A model generated the notes under the pieces. That model saw only the letters and a program-made list of their open reading frames with translations, was not told where the DNA came from and ran no database searches. Positions 12,190-22,169 of a stretch of DNA of 64,000 nt are shown piece by piece (position 1 is the first letter of the stretch; each line of letters starts with the position of its first letter). The position numbers and the translations under genes are program-made. Origin of the DNA: Cryptomeria japonica (Eukaryota > Streptophyta > Pinopsida > Cupressales > Cupressaceae); NCBI RefSeq assembly GCF_030272615.1, contig NC_081411.1, positions 187,063,449 to 187,127,448 on the forward strand, in the 5' to 3' direction.

Positions 12190-12491
12190 GAGTTATACAA
12201 TACAAAATCTGAAGATCGTCCCATTATAAAATTTTGGCAATTTGATGAATGGAGACATTTCACAAGAGATTGCCACAAAATCTAGAACAAAACAAGATTA
12301 TTGTGCAAATGGCGTGGACCTGAAGATCATTAGGACGTTGTATGTTGGAAGCAAAAGGTTAGCATGAACTTGATTAATGTGGAAGGACACAATGAAGTAT
12401 TGACTTTTATTTGAGCCCAAGTGAAGAAAGTTGTGTACCCACATTAATGTACAAAAAAATAAAGACTTTGTAAAGAAAGAATCTAGGAGTG
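12190..12491 (+). pseudogene. Ty3/gypsy gag C-terminal fragment (knuckle and following linker)
   Basis: Translation on + gives LYNTKSEDRPIIKFWQFDEWRHFTRDC, a CX2CX4HX4C knuckle in which the first two Cys have become Phe (TGT to TTT). It continues with LLCKW(R)GPEDH..VVCWK and NLINVEGHNEVL, AQVKK, PH...K.RL.KERI, the recognisable order at the gag/protease border of plant gypsy elements. In-frame stops are present. The fragment stops at the left TSD of the solo LTR (12492), and the frame can be read on past the right TSD for a few codons (ECAMN). The LTR therefore landed inside this relic. Confidence 0.6.
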
Positions 12492-12496
12492 TGCTA

Positions 12497-14154
12497 TGAA
12501 ATATCCCCTGCTGTTATAGAACTAAAAATGCAAGGGATATCGTCAAACACTTAGCTGGTAGTTTGCTGTTCCAAGTCTCAGACTGTGTAACCTGCATGTT
12601 ATGCGGTTTCTAAACTGCAGTATAACTTGCGTGTTATGCTGTTTTGTCTGATGTAATGTGTGTTATTGACATCACAACACTAATGCAGCTTACAAAATGA
12701 CTTCTACAATGTTTTAACTAGTAGCACAATGCATGAACAATTTCTATTTAACCCTTCCAATGCATATACATAACTTTCAAAGAGAGAATATGCATCTACA
12801 GCAGACTGACATTTAATCAAATAGTTGGTATACATCTAGAAGGTTGGAGCAACAACATATGAACTAAGAGCAACCTTATTCCTCCTTTTATTATAGATAA
12901 TAGACCAGTTGCAAATGAATAATGGCCAAGACTCTTGGCTGTCAATGAAGTATGTCTCAGAATTTTCTGAGTAATAATTGGCAGCAAGCATTCACACATA
13001 CAATATTAGCAAACAATATCAAAAGTGAACCTCGATAAAGCGCCTTGAAGTATGAATGAAGATGCAAACAATTTCAAGTGTCTTGATGCCTTCCTAGTGC
13101 CAAATCGAATTATTCATCCAAATCGCCCCTGTTTCTGCTGTGAGCGCCCAAACAAATAATCTTCAATTCTTTCGCTGGCCTTCAAACTTCTAACCTCATC
13201 AGCACACCCTTCCTAACTGGCCGTCCCAATCTTGAAGAGATTCAATGCACAACGATGGAGCAATGAGCAAAATCGTGGAAATTAGGATGATTGGTCGAAT
13301 TTGGTTCAGACTGGTTTTTGAACATGCATTCACCTCGAACCACCTCCAAAATGCTCCTACATGAATCGCCTAACTCCTCCCATATTGGAGATACAAGTGT
13401 GGATCAAAATGAGCCCTAGTGATTCAAAATCGTGGTATCACACAAGCTGATGCAAGTCTGAAAATGTCTGAGATGTAAACTCAGAAAATAGAAGATGTAA
13501 TCGGCTCTCATATAGCAGAATTCTTGAAGACTTCTGACACCAAAATATGCCTCCAATGATCTCCAAATTGAATTCAATCAAAATCGGCCCTTGACCGCCA
13601 ATGAAGCTCAAGTGAAAGGACTGATTTGTCCTTCCCAACCACCATGACAATGTAGCAAATTCAATAAGCTCGATATGGAAGATTGAATTGTCTCCCACTC
13701 TTAGCTGCAACCCTTCGGAAGATCTTTCACTCCCTCAATTATGCTATCAATGGGAGTTTTCGTTCCCAAAGACAAAATTCTGCAGACACCTTTGGTTCTA
13801 CAAAATTCAATAAATATCCAAAATCCAATCCCAAGCTGCATTGAAGCTTCAAATAAATCTCCCATTATACTTTTTTCCAGCTCATCTCTGGAAGCTTCTG
13901 GTAATAATATTAAAATAATATTATTTCACTTAAGTGACTTTATGGTATAATTTTTAATTAAGTCACTTTATTAAATTAATTAAATATAAAGTCATCTTTT
14001 AATTTTTAATTTATTTGATAACTTTATAAATAATTAACTTAATATTATTAATTAAAATAATTAATTAAGCTATCCATGAAAAATAATAATAATTTGGACA
14101 ACTTAACTAATTAAATTAATTAATTACTCTTACTCCAAAAATGGGGACATTACA
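12497..14154 (-). mobile_element. Solo LTR, TGTAATGTCCCC family, TSD TGCTA
   Basis: The minus strand starts TGTAATGTCCCC at 14154 and ends GGGGATATTTCA at 12497 (1658 bp). Perfect TSDs TGCTA lie at 12492-12496 and 14155-14159. There is no internal PBS, PPT or pol, so it is a solo LTR. The end nearest 14000 is very AT-rich with short AAGTGACTT/AAGTCACTT dyads. It belongs to the same family as the 6576-8170 LTR, judged from both termini. Confidence 0.88.
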
Positions 14155-14156
14155 TG

Positions 14157-14681
14157 CTATGAATAATGAATGCCACTAATCAAATGCAAATGCCAATATG
14201 GTAACAAATTAGTTGCAATCTTATTCCAAGACAAGTACTTAAAATATCGATGTTGTGTTGTATTAAACAATGAAGATGCACTCTCTTTGGAGATTTCCAT
14301 GTAAATAGGTGCAGGAGGTATTCTAAAAACCTTCTCGATTGTATCTGCATCAAGACAGATTATCGCCTCATCATCATCATTTTTGATGACCCTTGTCTCT
14401 TTGTCAAAATGATGGGCGCAGGTGAGAACAAACTCAAGTTCTAGGGCAGCCACCGGGAAAGATGATGCATGGTGGATATGGCTGTCCAACAGCCGCTGCA
14501 AGTTATTATCCTGTGGATCTTCTACCCTCTTGACGAATTCCGACATATCCACGTGCCTTATTTCCGTGTCTCTGATGTGATCCAAAGGAGAAGAAACCTG
14601 GGAAGGTGCAACCTCGTTCTGATATTTGTCATATTTGTATTTCATCTTTTTTGGAGATGGAGATGCCGGCAAATCTGACAT
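14157..14681 (-). CDS. Gag-like ORF of an unrecognised retroelement (174 aa)
   Basis: The frame from the ATG at 14681 encodes 174 residues: MSDLPASPSPKKMKYKYDK..., then DTEIRHVDMSEFVKRVEDP, DSHIHHASSFPVAALELEF, then CLDADTIEKVFRIPP. The frame stays open upstream to 15077, but that part is low-complexity leader. I recall similar 'HIHHASSFPVAALE' ORFs from conifer repeats but know no biochemical function. A capsid-like role in a non-autonomous LTR element is a guess. The stop (TAG) lies within the TSD of the adjacent solo LTR, so the original protein may have been longer. In the same frame past the LTR the minus strand reads HTPRFFLYKVF. There is no cellular-gene signature. Confidence 0.5.
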   Translation of the reverse strand: MSDLPASPSPKKMKYKYDKYQNEVAPSQVSSPLDHIRDTEIRHVDMSEFVKRVEDPQDNNLQRLLDSHIHHASSFPVAALELEFVLTCAHHFDKETRVIKNDDDEAIICLDADTIEKVFRIPPAPIYMEISKESASSLFNTTQHRYFKYLSWNKIATNLLPYWHLHLISGIHYS

Positions 14682-14699
14682 TGATTGTGAACCTGGAAT

Positions 14700-16450
14700 A
14701 CAGTGATGAAGACTTAAAAGACTTAAGGCAACATCATAGTCAGCTGCAAATATCATTCTTTCTTCTCCAAATGGGAAAAACTTCGATTCTTGAACTTCAC
14801 GATTTTGTGAGAGGAAGAGGGGAAATATATGGAAATGGGAAAATCTTGACTTTGACCAATTTCGGATCTTGGGGAAATTTTCGCAGTATACAAGTTGGAA
14901 AGAACATACATGCAATCGGGGTTTTAAAACCCGAATGCAAGTACACTTGTAATTTTGCAAATGGAGAAATGGATGGAAAATAAGAATTTGACTTGCGGAA
15001 AATGACAGAAATGGAAAGTACGGATATGGGAAAAATGAATGGATAGAAATGGGAAAATCCGCGAATGTCATTTTCATGAAAATGGGAAGAACTCTTCAAC
15101 ATGTAATCTGGTTTTTAAAACCCGAATTTGAAAGGGAGGGGTATTTCACACTTTTCAACTTGGAATTTTAACAAAAAACGGTTAAATTCCTTAACCGTAA
15201 GGGAAGAACAAGAATTTCCAGCGAACTTGTAATCGGGATTAAAAATCCCGAATACAAGTAAAGAGGGAAATATGGGAAGAACAATGCAATTCAAAAATTG
15301 CATACCAAGGGGAATATCTCTCACAAAAAACAATTTTTGGGGGAAGAACAACAATATTTCCAAAAAAGCAACTAAGAAAACAAGAAAATAATAAAATGGA
15401 GGAAAGAAAGGAAAGAGAACATACCTTTCTTCAAACTGAAATTGCTTCTCCAAAAATGCAACAAACTTGGAATGGAGAAGAATATCCAATAAATAGAGAC
15501 CAACCGCAATATTAAACCCTTGCCACGTTTTTGGAAAAACGTTTTATGTAAAAAAAACGTGGCAGCAAATGAGTGTAGTGTGGCTTGGAAAATGCTTGGA
15601 ACCTCTTTAACCATTAACGCCTTGGTATGAAAGGTAAAAACGAACTAGGAGACTGCAACTTCGTGGAGATTTGGTCCACCAAAATGTGGCATTTTGGAAT
15701 CACGTGGCTGCTGATTTGGGGCAAAGAACCAGTAAATGCAAACCCAAAATGGCGTGACAAGTGGTTTCAAATGCATAAGAATAGGGTAGAAACCAAAACG
15801 CCTCTCCTTCCTAGAAGATCTCCACAAAAATCTGCTTTGAAATCTTCAAAAACCGTGTTTCCTTGCAATTCGGGTTTTTGGGAGACAAGAACAAGTTCGA
15901 AATGCATAAGTATGTGAAAATCAGGCTTTTTTGGAACATATGCAAGTTTAAAAATGTCAAAAATGCACTTTATGTGTAAAATCGGGTTTTTTTGGAGAGA
16001 AATGCAAGTTTTACTTACTTGTAAAAGGGAAATAAAATCCCTACAACAAGTTATATTTGCTTGCACATATGTAATGGGGATTTAAAATACCTACTACATG
16101 TAAAAACCATCAAAGTTGGGGATTTTGGAGAAAACTACAAGTTTACTTGTAATTTAGCCAAAAAATCCCTATTTTAACTAAAAAAGACCAAAAAAACAAT
16201 AAAAATGATAAAAACAATAAAAGGGAAATTTAAAACAAATTACAAGTATTCATCCTTGAATAAAAGTGCACATGTAATAAGCCAAAAATTCCCCTACAAA
16301 GACCAAAACGATGAATATCATTAAAACTGGCAGTTTGAAGAAAATTCTCCACCAGCAGTCGGGGTTTTAAAACCCGAAATTGAAGGAAAGACATAGCAAA
16401 CGAACCCAGAATTCGATGAAATTCGAAACGTAGTTCGAGGACGGATCAAG
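14700..16450 (-). repeat. Dyad-rich leader/LTR region upstream of the gag-like ORF
   Basis: The sequence repeatedly contains the self-complementary motif CGGGGTTTTAAAACCCG and variants: about 14918-14934, 15110-15124 (GGTTTTTAAAACCCG), 15235-15251 (CGGGATTAAAAATCCCG) and 16361-16378. 'ACTTGTAATC/TTACTTGTAA' phrases lie between them. No ORF is credible. Given its place before the ORF on the minus strand, it may be the LTR or untranslated leader of that element. No terminal repeats or PBS were identified. Confidence 0.5.
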
Positions 16451-16657
16451 GATTAAGCCAGTCCAAGGATTAGTCAAAATTTTGCCTCGGGAAGCGTGCC
16501 ATAGAGTAATTTTTTTTCATTTTTTCACAAAATTTTTATGTAATGGTCCTTCATTTTTGGAAATAAAAATGAGGATAACACGATTCTTGCATGTGCATAA
16601 AACATGTTGGTGTTGGAAAGAAGCCACACCCGGACCGACGATGGACTGGTCCAAGAG

Positions 16658-16729
16658 GGGCCAATAGTTCAGTGGTAGAGTACTCTAGCAACGTATGGAA
16701 GGTCCTAGGTTCGAGTCTTAGCTGGTCCA
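16658..16729 (+). other. tRNA-like module with Pol III A and B boxes, 5' LTR copy
   Basis: The 72-nt stretch fits tRNA spacing: 7-nt acceptor strand GGGCCAA, TA, D-arm GTTC-AGTGGTA-GAGT, then the anticodon-arm position, a 5-nt variable loop, T-arm CTAGG-TTCGAGT-CTTAG and acceptor return CTGGTCC plus A. The D and T stems pair only with G-U wobbles. The box A equivalent is TAGTTCAGTGG and box B is GGTTCGAGTCT. The anticodon stem does not pair well, so it is not a working tRNA gene. It is a tRNA-derived element inside the LTR. Confidence 0.7.
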
Positions 16730-16739
16730 TGTCTCAACA

Positions 16740-16802
16740 TGGTATTAGAGCCAGGTCAGGCTAGGAGCCCCAAGCACACGAGAGGTGTGGCTTAAGGGGG
16801 GG
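16740..16802 (+). promoter_or_regulatory. TRIM interior: primer-binding site and polypurine tract
   Basis: TGGTATTAGAGCC (16740-16752) abuts the 5' LTR and matches the PBS complementary to the 3' end of initiator tRNA-Met (TGGTATCAGAGCC) with one mismatch. AAGGGGGGG ending at 16802 abuts the 3' LTR and is a polypurine tract for plus-strand priming. Only about 40 bp separate them. Confidence 0.85.
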
Positions 16803-16855
16803 TGTTGGTGTTGGAATTAAGCCACACTTGGACCGACAATGGACTGGTTCAAGAG

Positions 16856-16927
16856 GGGCCAATAGCTCAGTGGTAGAGCACTCCAACAGCGTATGGAAGG
16901 TCCTAAGTTCGAGTCCTAGCTGGTCCA
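16856..16927 (+). other. tRNA-like module with Pol III A and B boxes, 3' LTR copy
   Basis: Same module as in the 5' LTR. The D-arm is here perfectly paired (GCTC-AGTGGTA-GAGC) with a consensus box A TAGCTCAGTGG. Box B reads AGTTCGAGTCC. The T-stem CTAAG/CCTAG has one A-C mismatch. The acceptor stem GGGCCAA/CTGGTCC has one G-T wobble and one mismatch. The total of 72 nt equals a canonical tRNA without CCA. The anticodon loop ACAGCGT lacks the usual U33 and its stem is poor. Confidence 0.7.
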
Positions 16928-16937
16928 TGTCTCAACA

Positions 16938-17559
16938 AAACACATATCAACAGTACCTACGTTAGAAAAGTAAAAAATAAAAGGATTACAAGGGATATAG
17001 AAAGAAGCAAATTAAGAAAAAAATTATGAAAGCTTTTCTACTCTATGGTGAAGGAAAAAAAAATAAAAATATTCTCCCCTTTGTATGACCACTCCATTAA
17101 CTCATCATATGAGATTGAATAGAAGAGAGTATGATAAAATGAAAACAAAATATAATTTAGTTGTATGGCTCTATTTACCTAGATTGACCATATAACAATT
17201 AAAGGACAAGAAAATTAAATTGTTGTTTACTACACATCTGATAAAATAAATGATGAATTAATAATAACGGTAACAATGCATACTAGATACAAAAGTAAGA
17301 TATATCTTAATTCTCACATGAAATTATTATAGAAGACAAGAGATGGTCAACCAAGGATTAGAATTGATTCAACTAGATCATACTACTTTCCTTGATGATA
17401 CACAATCTATTTAAAGGACTCGATGGATGCCAATTGGAGCACAACCGTCAACCAACCAACGCTTATAATGACTTGAAGTCGACAAACTCTCGATATGAAT
17501 AGTTAATACATAGTTGGATAACCAATATTATAGAAACATAATAATATTTGTCATTTTGA
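16938..17559. other. Intron DNA between the TRIM and an LTR start
   Basis: AT-rich; nothing is recognised on either strand. Confidence 0.4.
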
Positions 17560-17806
17560 TGTAATGTCCCCTACTAGGAGTAAGCCTGATTCCCATAATT
17601 AAACATACATCATCATCACTTACCATGGCTTCAATCAGATTATTGAAACTAGAGTGCAATTTAATTATTCATAATACATTCAATAATTATTATATTGAGG
17701 TCCCATCCTTCTTTCCGAACCCTAATAGAGGACGGGGATTTACTATCATAGGGTGCTTGGAAACCAATCCACAAGTAGGCTTCGTCAAGGTTTTAGGACT
17801 CCATCC
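17560..17806 (+). mobile_element. LTR start fragment, TGTAATGTCCCC type, cut by the giant LTR
   Basis: It begins TGTAATGTCCCCTACTAGG, in + orientation. After 247 bp it is interrupted by the giant LTR at 17807, and the sequence should resume at 23110 (after the TSD). The far terminus was not identified with confidence. Confidence 0.55.
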
Positions 17807-18673
17807 CGTTGATGTGTTTTTCATGCACATGTGAACACAAAATAAAATACCCAAAAGTATCTTATCCTCTCTTGAACAAAGTCACTCAAATGCTAAAGAT
17901 TCGCCTAAGGATCACTTGAGATAACTCTAAGGTTCTTAAATGTCAGGTCATGACGTGTGGATAAACACAGTTGGTTGATGTGATTATGCTGGGATCACAA
18001 GGGGACTTACGTTGAATTGTTGAATGCTTGAATCGTTGGAACTTGATCATCTGATGTTGCAATCTTGTGATGCTTTTTTTCCTAAACTAGCTTGGGTTTA
18101 AAAAAAAGGCAAAAGGGAAAGGGTTGAGGAAGTCTAAGCTTATCCTAAGAATGCAAGAGAATGGGTGAATGATTCAATGGAATCCTACTGGGCGAGGTCT
18201 CACCATCAACTTGAACAATTTGACACAAGCTCAGTGCAATCTTCTAAGGGATAATTCAAAGATGTTGAAATCATTACCATCAAATATTGATCACCATTCA
18301 AGTTAATGCATAAACAATGGATGTATAGTGATTTGAAGTTAAGCTCATATCATTCCAGCTGACCACACAAGGCACACTTACAATCAACAAGAGGCTAGTG
18401 GTATGGACTAAACGGATTCCACACAAATGCATTCAACAAATCCTTCCATTCCATCTAATTATCATCATCTAACATGAAGATCCAACAAGAAACCATGTAA
18501 TTTGTAAAGAAACAACACATTCCACCATAACTTCAATGAAAAGGAAGTTTATTTACAACTTTTGACAACAACTTCTGCCTTCTCCTCTTTCTCTACTCTA
18601 GCTACTATCTGCTATTGAACTATTCTTGAATTACTAACTATTCTATTAACCTTTACAAATGAAGAGCTTGAGC

Positions 18674-18681
18674 TTTATATA
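18674..18681 (-). promoter_or_regulatory. TATA box of the minus-strand giant LTR
   Basis: TATATAAA on the minus strand, followed by a GAGCTCTTCATTTG-type start region that aligns with the + strand giant LTRs. It lies 65 bp from the palindromic telo-box at 18743-18760. Confidence 0.7.
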
Positions 18682-18742
18682 GAGAGCTCTTTACAATGTA
18701 TGGCCAAGATCAAACCCAATCAATGGCTAAGATTTTACAATG

Positions 18743-18760
18743 AAACCCTAATTAGGGTTT
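18743..18760. promoter_or_regulatory. Palindromic telo-box AAACCCTAATTAGGGTTT
   Basis: A perfect 18-bp palindrome made of the plant telo-box AAACCCTA on both strands, conserved in all three giant LTRs of the window at nearly the same distance from TATA. Confidence 0.8.
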
Positions 18761-19266
18761 GTTACAACAAAGTCTATTTTGACTAATGAAATAATTACAA
18801 CATTTTGACACATGTCATCTCTGGAATATTCAACCAATGGACAATAGGGGTAGGTACATTGAAGTTTATGCCCCCATGGGTGAGTCAAGTTCATTGAATC
18901 AAGACATGCTGATGTTGGACCTCTTCGATTGGTGGAGTAGTGATTGGGATGACACCTCGACTTGCACTTGTAGACTTGATTCATCATCATGAAGGGATGT
19001 TGAGATATATCTCTTGATACTCAACATTACAAGTTTTCTCAAAGTAGTGGTGATGGGAAGCATTGATGTAGTTGAGTCACTCCTCCATCCTCGCTTGCTT
19101 GCCTTGGGGTGATTGTATGACTTCATCCTTTGCACTCCTTTGATCTCTTCATGTCTCCATGGTGTGGTGAGAGTTGAGATTCCTCTTGGGCATTCTTGTG
19201 CTTGTAAATGAAGTTTTCCCCTTTGCATGGTGGTGTAGATCTTGCTCTCTTTCTTTTGCTTTGCAA

Positions 19267-20800
19267 TCACCATCTTCTCCCATCTGAGAGCAATGGAAGT
19301 AGTTTTCGTTCCTGCCAGAAGGCAAAGGAAGTAGCTCTCAAACTCACCTCTTAGCTAGGTTTTATCAATTCCTTGTCTTTGCATCAACTTAAACCTTGTG
19401 ATTTTACCTTCCTAGTGAGTGGATGTGTCAAATTAGCCTTAAGGAAAGCCTTAGAGAGAATTTCGCTCCTGAATCAGGGCAATGGAAATGGAATTCGCTC
19501 CAATCAGGGAGCAATTGAAGTGGTAGGAAACTCAACCAATCTTGCCCTCTTATACCTCAAGATCATCATCTGTCCATGCGAGAGGTTTGAAATTGTCATT
19601 GTAATTGCCTTGAGAAGATTTTCGCTCTCAATAGGAGGCAGTGGAACAAGAATTCGCTCCTAATAAGGAGCAATGGAAATTTTTGGGTACTTAGGTAAAT
19701 TTTTCGTTCACTTGCACCTTATTCATCAATTCATCTCTTGAGTTTAAGTGCTCACTTGCAAAGGCTGCCAAATTCTCTTCACCAAACACTTTAAGGGTGA
19801 TTTTACTCCAAGAGAAGAGCACATGAAGTAAATTTCACTCCAAAGAAGGAGCAATGGAAATGATTCCTCAAATCGAAGTCTTGCTCACTATCTTTTATTC
19901 ATGACAACTCAAACACACCAAATCATGCTCAAATCGAAGTCTTGCTCACTATCTTTTATTCATGACAACTCAAACACACCAAATCATGCTCATTCAAGGC
20001 TTCAAAGGCAAATTCGGTACAAGGGAAGAGTACATGAAGTAAATTTCGCTCCAAAGAAGGAGCACTTGAAGTTTTTCGCTCTGAACTTAGAACACTTGAA
20101 GTGATCTTCAAAATTGAAATTGAACTCGCTCTTACTCACTTCTCTTCATTCTATGGGCTCAAACCTTAAGTCTTTTAACCATTGATTCATGAAAACATGT
20201 CAAACTAACCTCAATAAAGGCTTTTAGGGGAATTTCGCTCTGAGACTTGAGCGCATGAAGTAGAATTCGCTCCTACTGGGGATCACCAGAAGTGGATTGA
20301 AATTTGACACACCACACTTCCTTGTTCACTCTCCTTCATTCCATCTATTTAGGTGTTTCAAACTAATGTCAATGTGCATTCTAGGAACGATTTCGCTCTC
20401 AATAAGGAGCACTTGAAGTGAATTTTGCTCCAACTAGGGAGCACTTGAAGCGATTTTCACTCTCAATAAGGAGCACTTGAAGTGATTTTCACTATCAATA
20501 AGGAGCACTTGAAGTGAATTTCGCTCCATCTAGGGAGCACTTGAAGTTTTTCTCTCTGATCCAGCAGCAAAGGAAGTGCATTAAGGACAACGGCAGTGGC
20601 TTTAAATGAACTTTGCTTAATTCAAGTACAATGTTAATCACTTCTAATGAACTTCGCTTCAGTTTATGAGCAATGGAAGTGCCATTAAGGGAAATTCGCT
20701 CAAAATTAAGGGCAAAGGAAGTGACTGCTCACGAAGATCGCTCAAATTTAGAGGCAAAGGAAATGCACGTTAGGAAGATCGCTCAAATTTGAGGGCAATA
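19267..20800 (-). repeat. CGCTCC...GGAGC dyad array in the minus giant LTR
   Basis: More than 20 irregular units carry a half-site of the form TTTCGCTCC...(G)GGAGCACTTGAAGT or ...GAGCAATGGAAGT on the + strand. Many make a short dyad GCTCC(N5-7)GGAGC. Unit length varies from about 35 to 60 bp. A perfect 60-bp tandem copy lies inside (19871-19990). It shares the CGCTC/GAGCG core with the arrays of the other giant LTRs, but the loop sequences differ completely. Confidence 0.8.
19871..19990. repeat. 60-bp perfect tandem duplication
   Basis: A unit starting AATCGAAGTCTTGCTCACTA occurs twice head to tail without visible differences, indicating recent slippage or unequal exchange inside the array. 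Confidence 0.9.
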
Positions 20801-22169
20801 GAAATGTTTTAAACCTGGCATCTCCGGCTTGCTCTCAGTTTTTCAACCACTAAGAAACCTCAAAAAGCACATCTTCCATTCAAATTCTGCTTTCATTTGT
20901 ATTGTCATACCTGTATTTGCAAACTCTATCAGCTTTTCTTCTCTCATCTGCACTATATGCTGGTGGTACTTTGGGTTTCATTTGCAGGAGCAAGTCGATT
21001 TGATCAATATTGTTCACCATATTTCACTCAGGCATATCGGTGTTCTGTGCTGAATTAGCACAAAGTGGCATTTCACCTTTGTTTTGAACAAAACTTCCCT
21101 TTGCTTTTGATTCTCAACTTCCTTATTGCATTGCTGATTAATCCTTCTTGTGATTGTATCACTATATTAGTGAGGTCCTTCCTTCATGTTGTCTTATTTA
21201 AAAAATCCCGTATGTTGCAATGGCCTTCCTCTTTTATTCACCATTCAATTCCCCTTGAGTATGTAGATCTTTTCCCTTGTGTTGAAGAGTCTCCATCCTT
21301 AGCTTCCCTCATCTTGTATTCCCTGCATCACACAAAAGAGAACATCCAGAATCAAAACTTGAGAATGAAAATAAGATATAAGTAATTGAGACAAGATAAA
21401 TGTTAGCAAATAGCTTCACAACATTCATAACCATCATTGTCTATCCAAAATCATTGATAATAGACTTCCTCATAAGCCCCTCCTTTTATTGAAACTTGGC
21501 AAAAATTTCCATCTGCTGCTTTTCTATTGAATTAATTTTCTTCTGAAATCTGATATCCTTGTCTCAGGATCTGCCATGATTTATTTGTATCTTTGCTGTA
21601 ACCTGCTTCTCTGATTCACTTCTGTATGCATTTCAGATTTTGGAGAGGCTGTGTGCATAATGATAGAACTCTGAGGAGATTCATATAATATGGGGTAGAA
21701 TAACCAGAATGCCTTGCTTCACATTCATCTCTACTGCTAGTACTTGCATCTGTGTTGATTTTCATCATACCGTGAGATAATTGTTTGGACCTTTCCTTTA
21801 CTGCTGTAACTGAAATTTGCAATCTGCTCTCTCTATGATCTGATTTTGAATGTAAATCCCCCCCCATGTTTTGTTTATGTGACACATCTTTCACTTCAGA
21901 GGCCAGCTCCCTATCTTTCTTGGTGCCACACCTTGCATTAAGTCTCATTGTGGCATGTGCTGGAGATATTAGGAGCTAAAAAAAAATGGTGAGGTGGATG
22001 CTCCTCTTTTCTTTTTTTCTTAAAAAAAATGCCTAAAAACTTTTTACCTTCTTCCCATCTTTAAGCTTTGGTGGGCCCCAACAATGATACGGTAGTAAAG
22101 GAAATCAAAGGAAATACTGTATGCCTTAAAAGAACCTTTTTTAAATCTCCACTTCAGATTTCGTGGGGC

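Larger units (their letters stand above)
16605..16937 (+). mobile_element. Complete TRIM (miniature LTR retrotransposon), 333 bp, TSD AAACA
   Basis: Two direct 135-bp LTRs, 16605-16739 and 16803-16937, start TGTTGGTGTTGGAA and end TGTCTCAACA. By eye they differ at about 13 positions (about 90% identity), mostly transitions. The 63-bp interior starts with TGGTATTAGAGCC directly after the 5' LTR and ends with AAGGGGGGG directly before the 3' LTR. Perfect 5-bp TSDs AAACA flank it (16600-16604, 16938-16942). It has no coding capacity, so mobility would need proteins from an autonomous element. Each LTR contains a 72-nt tRNA-like module, which is unusual (the known Cassandra TRIMs carry 5S rRNA sequence instead). 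Confidence 0.92.

Noticed and set aside
16658-16927. Two functional tRNA genes
   Set aside because: The anticodon stem does not pair and the loop lacks U33. Both copies sit at the same place in the LTRs of a TRIM, so they are tRNA-like parts of an element.
16605-16937. Cassandra-type TRIM with 5S rRNA
   Set aside because: The embedded Pol III-like sequence has tRNA A/B boxes and tRNA length. No 5S rRNA A box, IE or C box order was seen.
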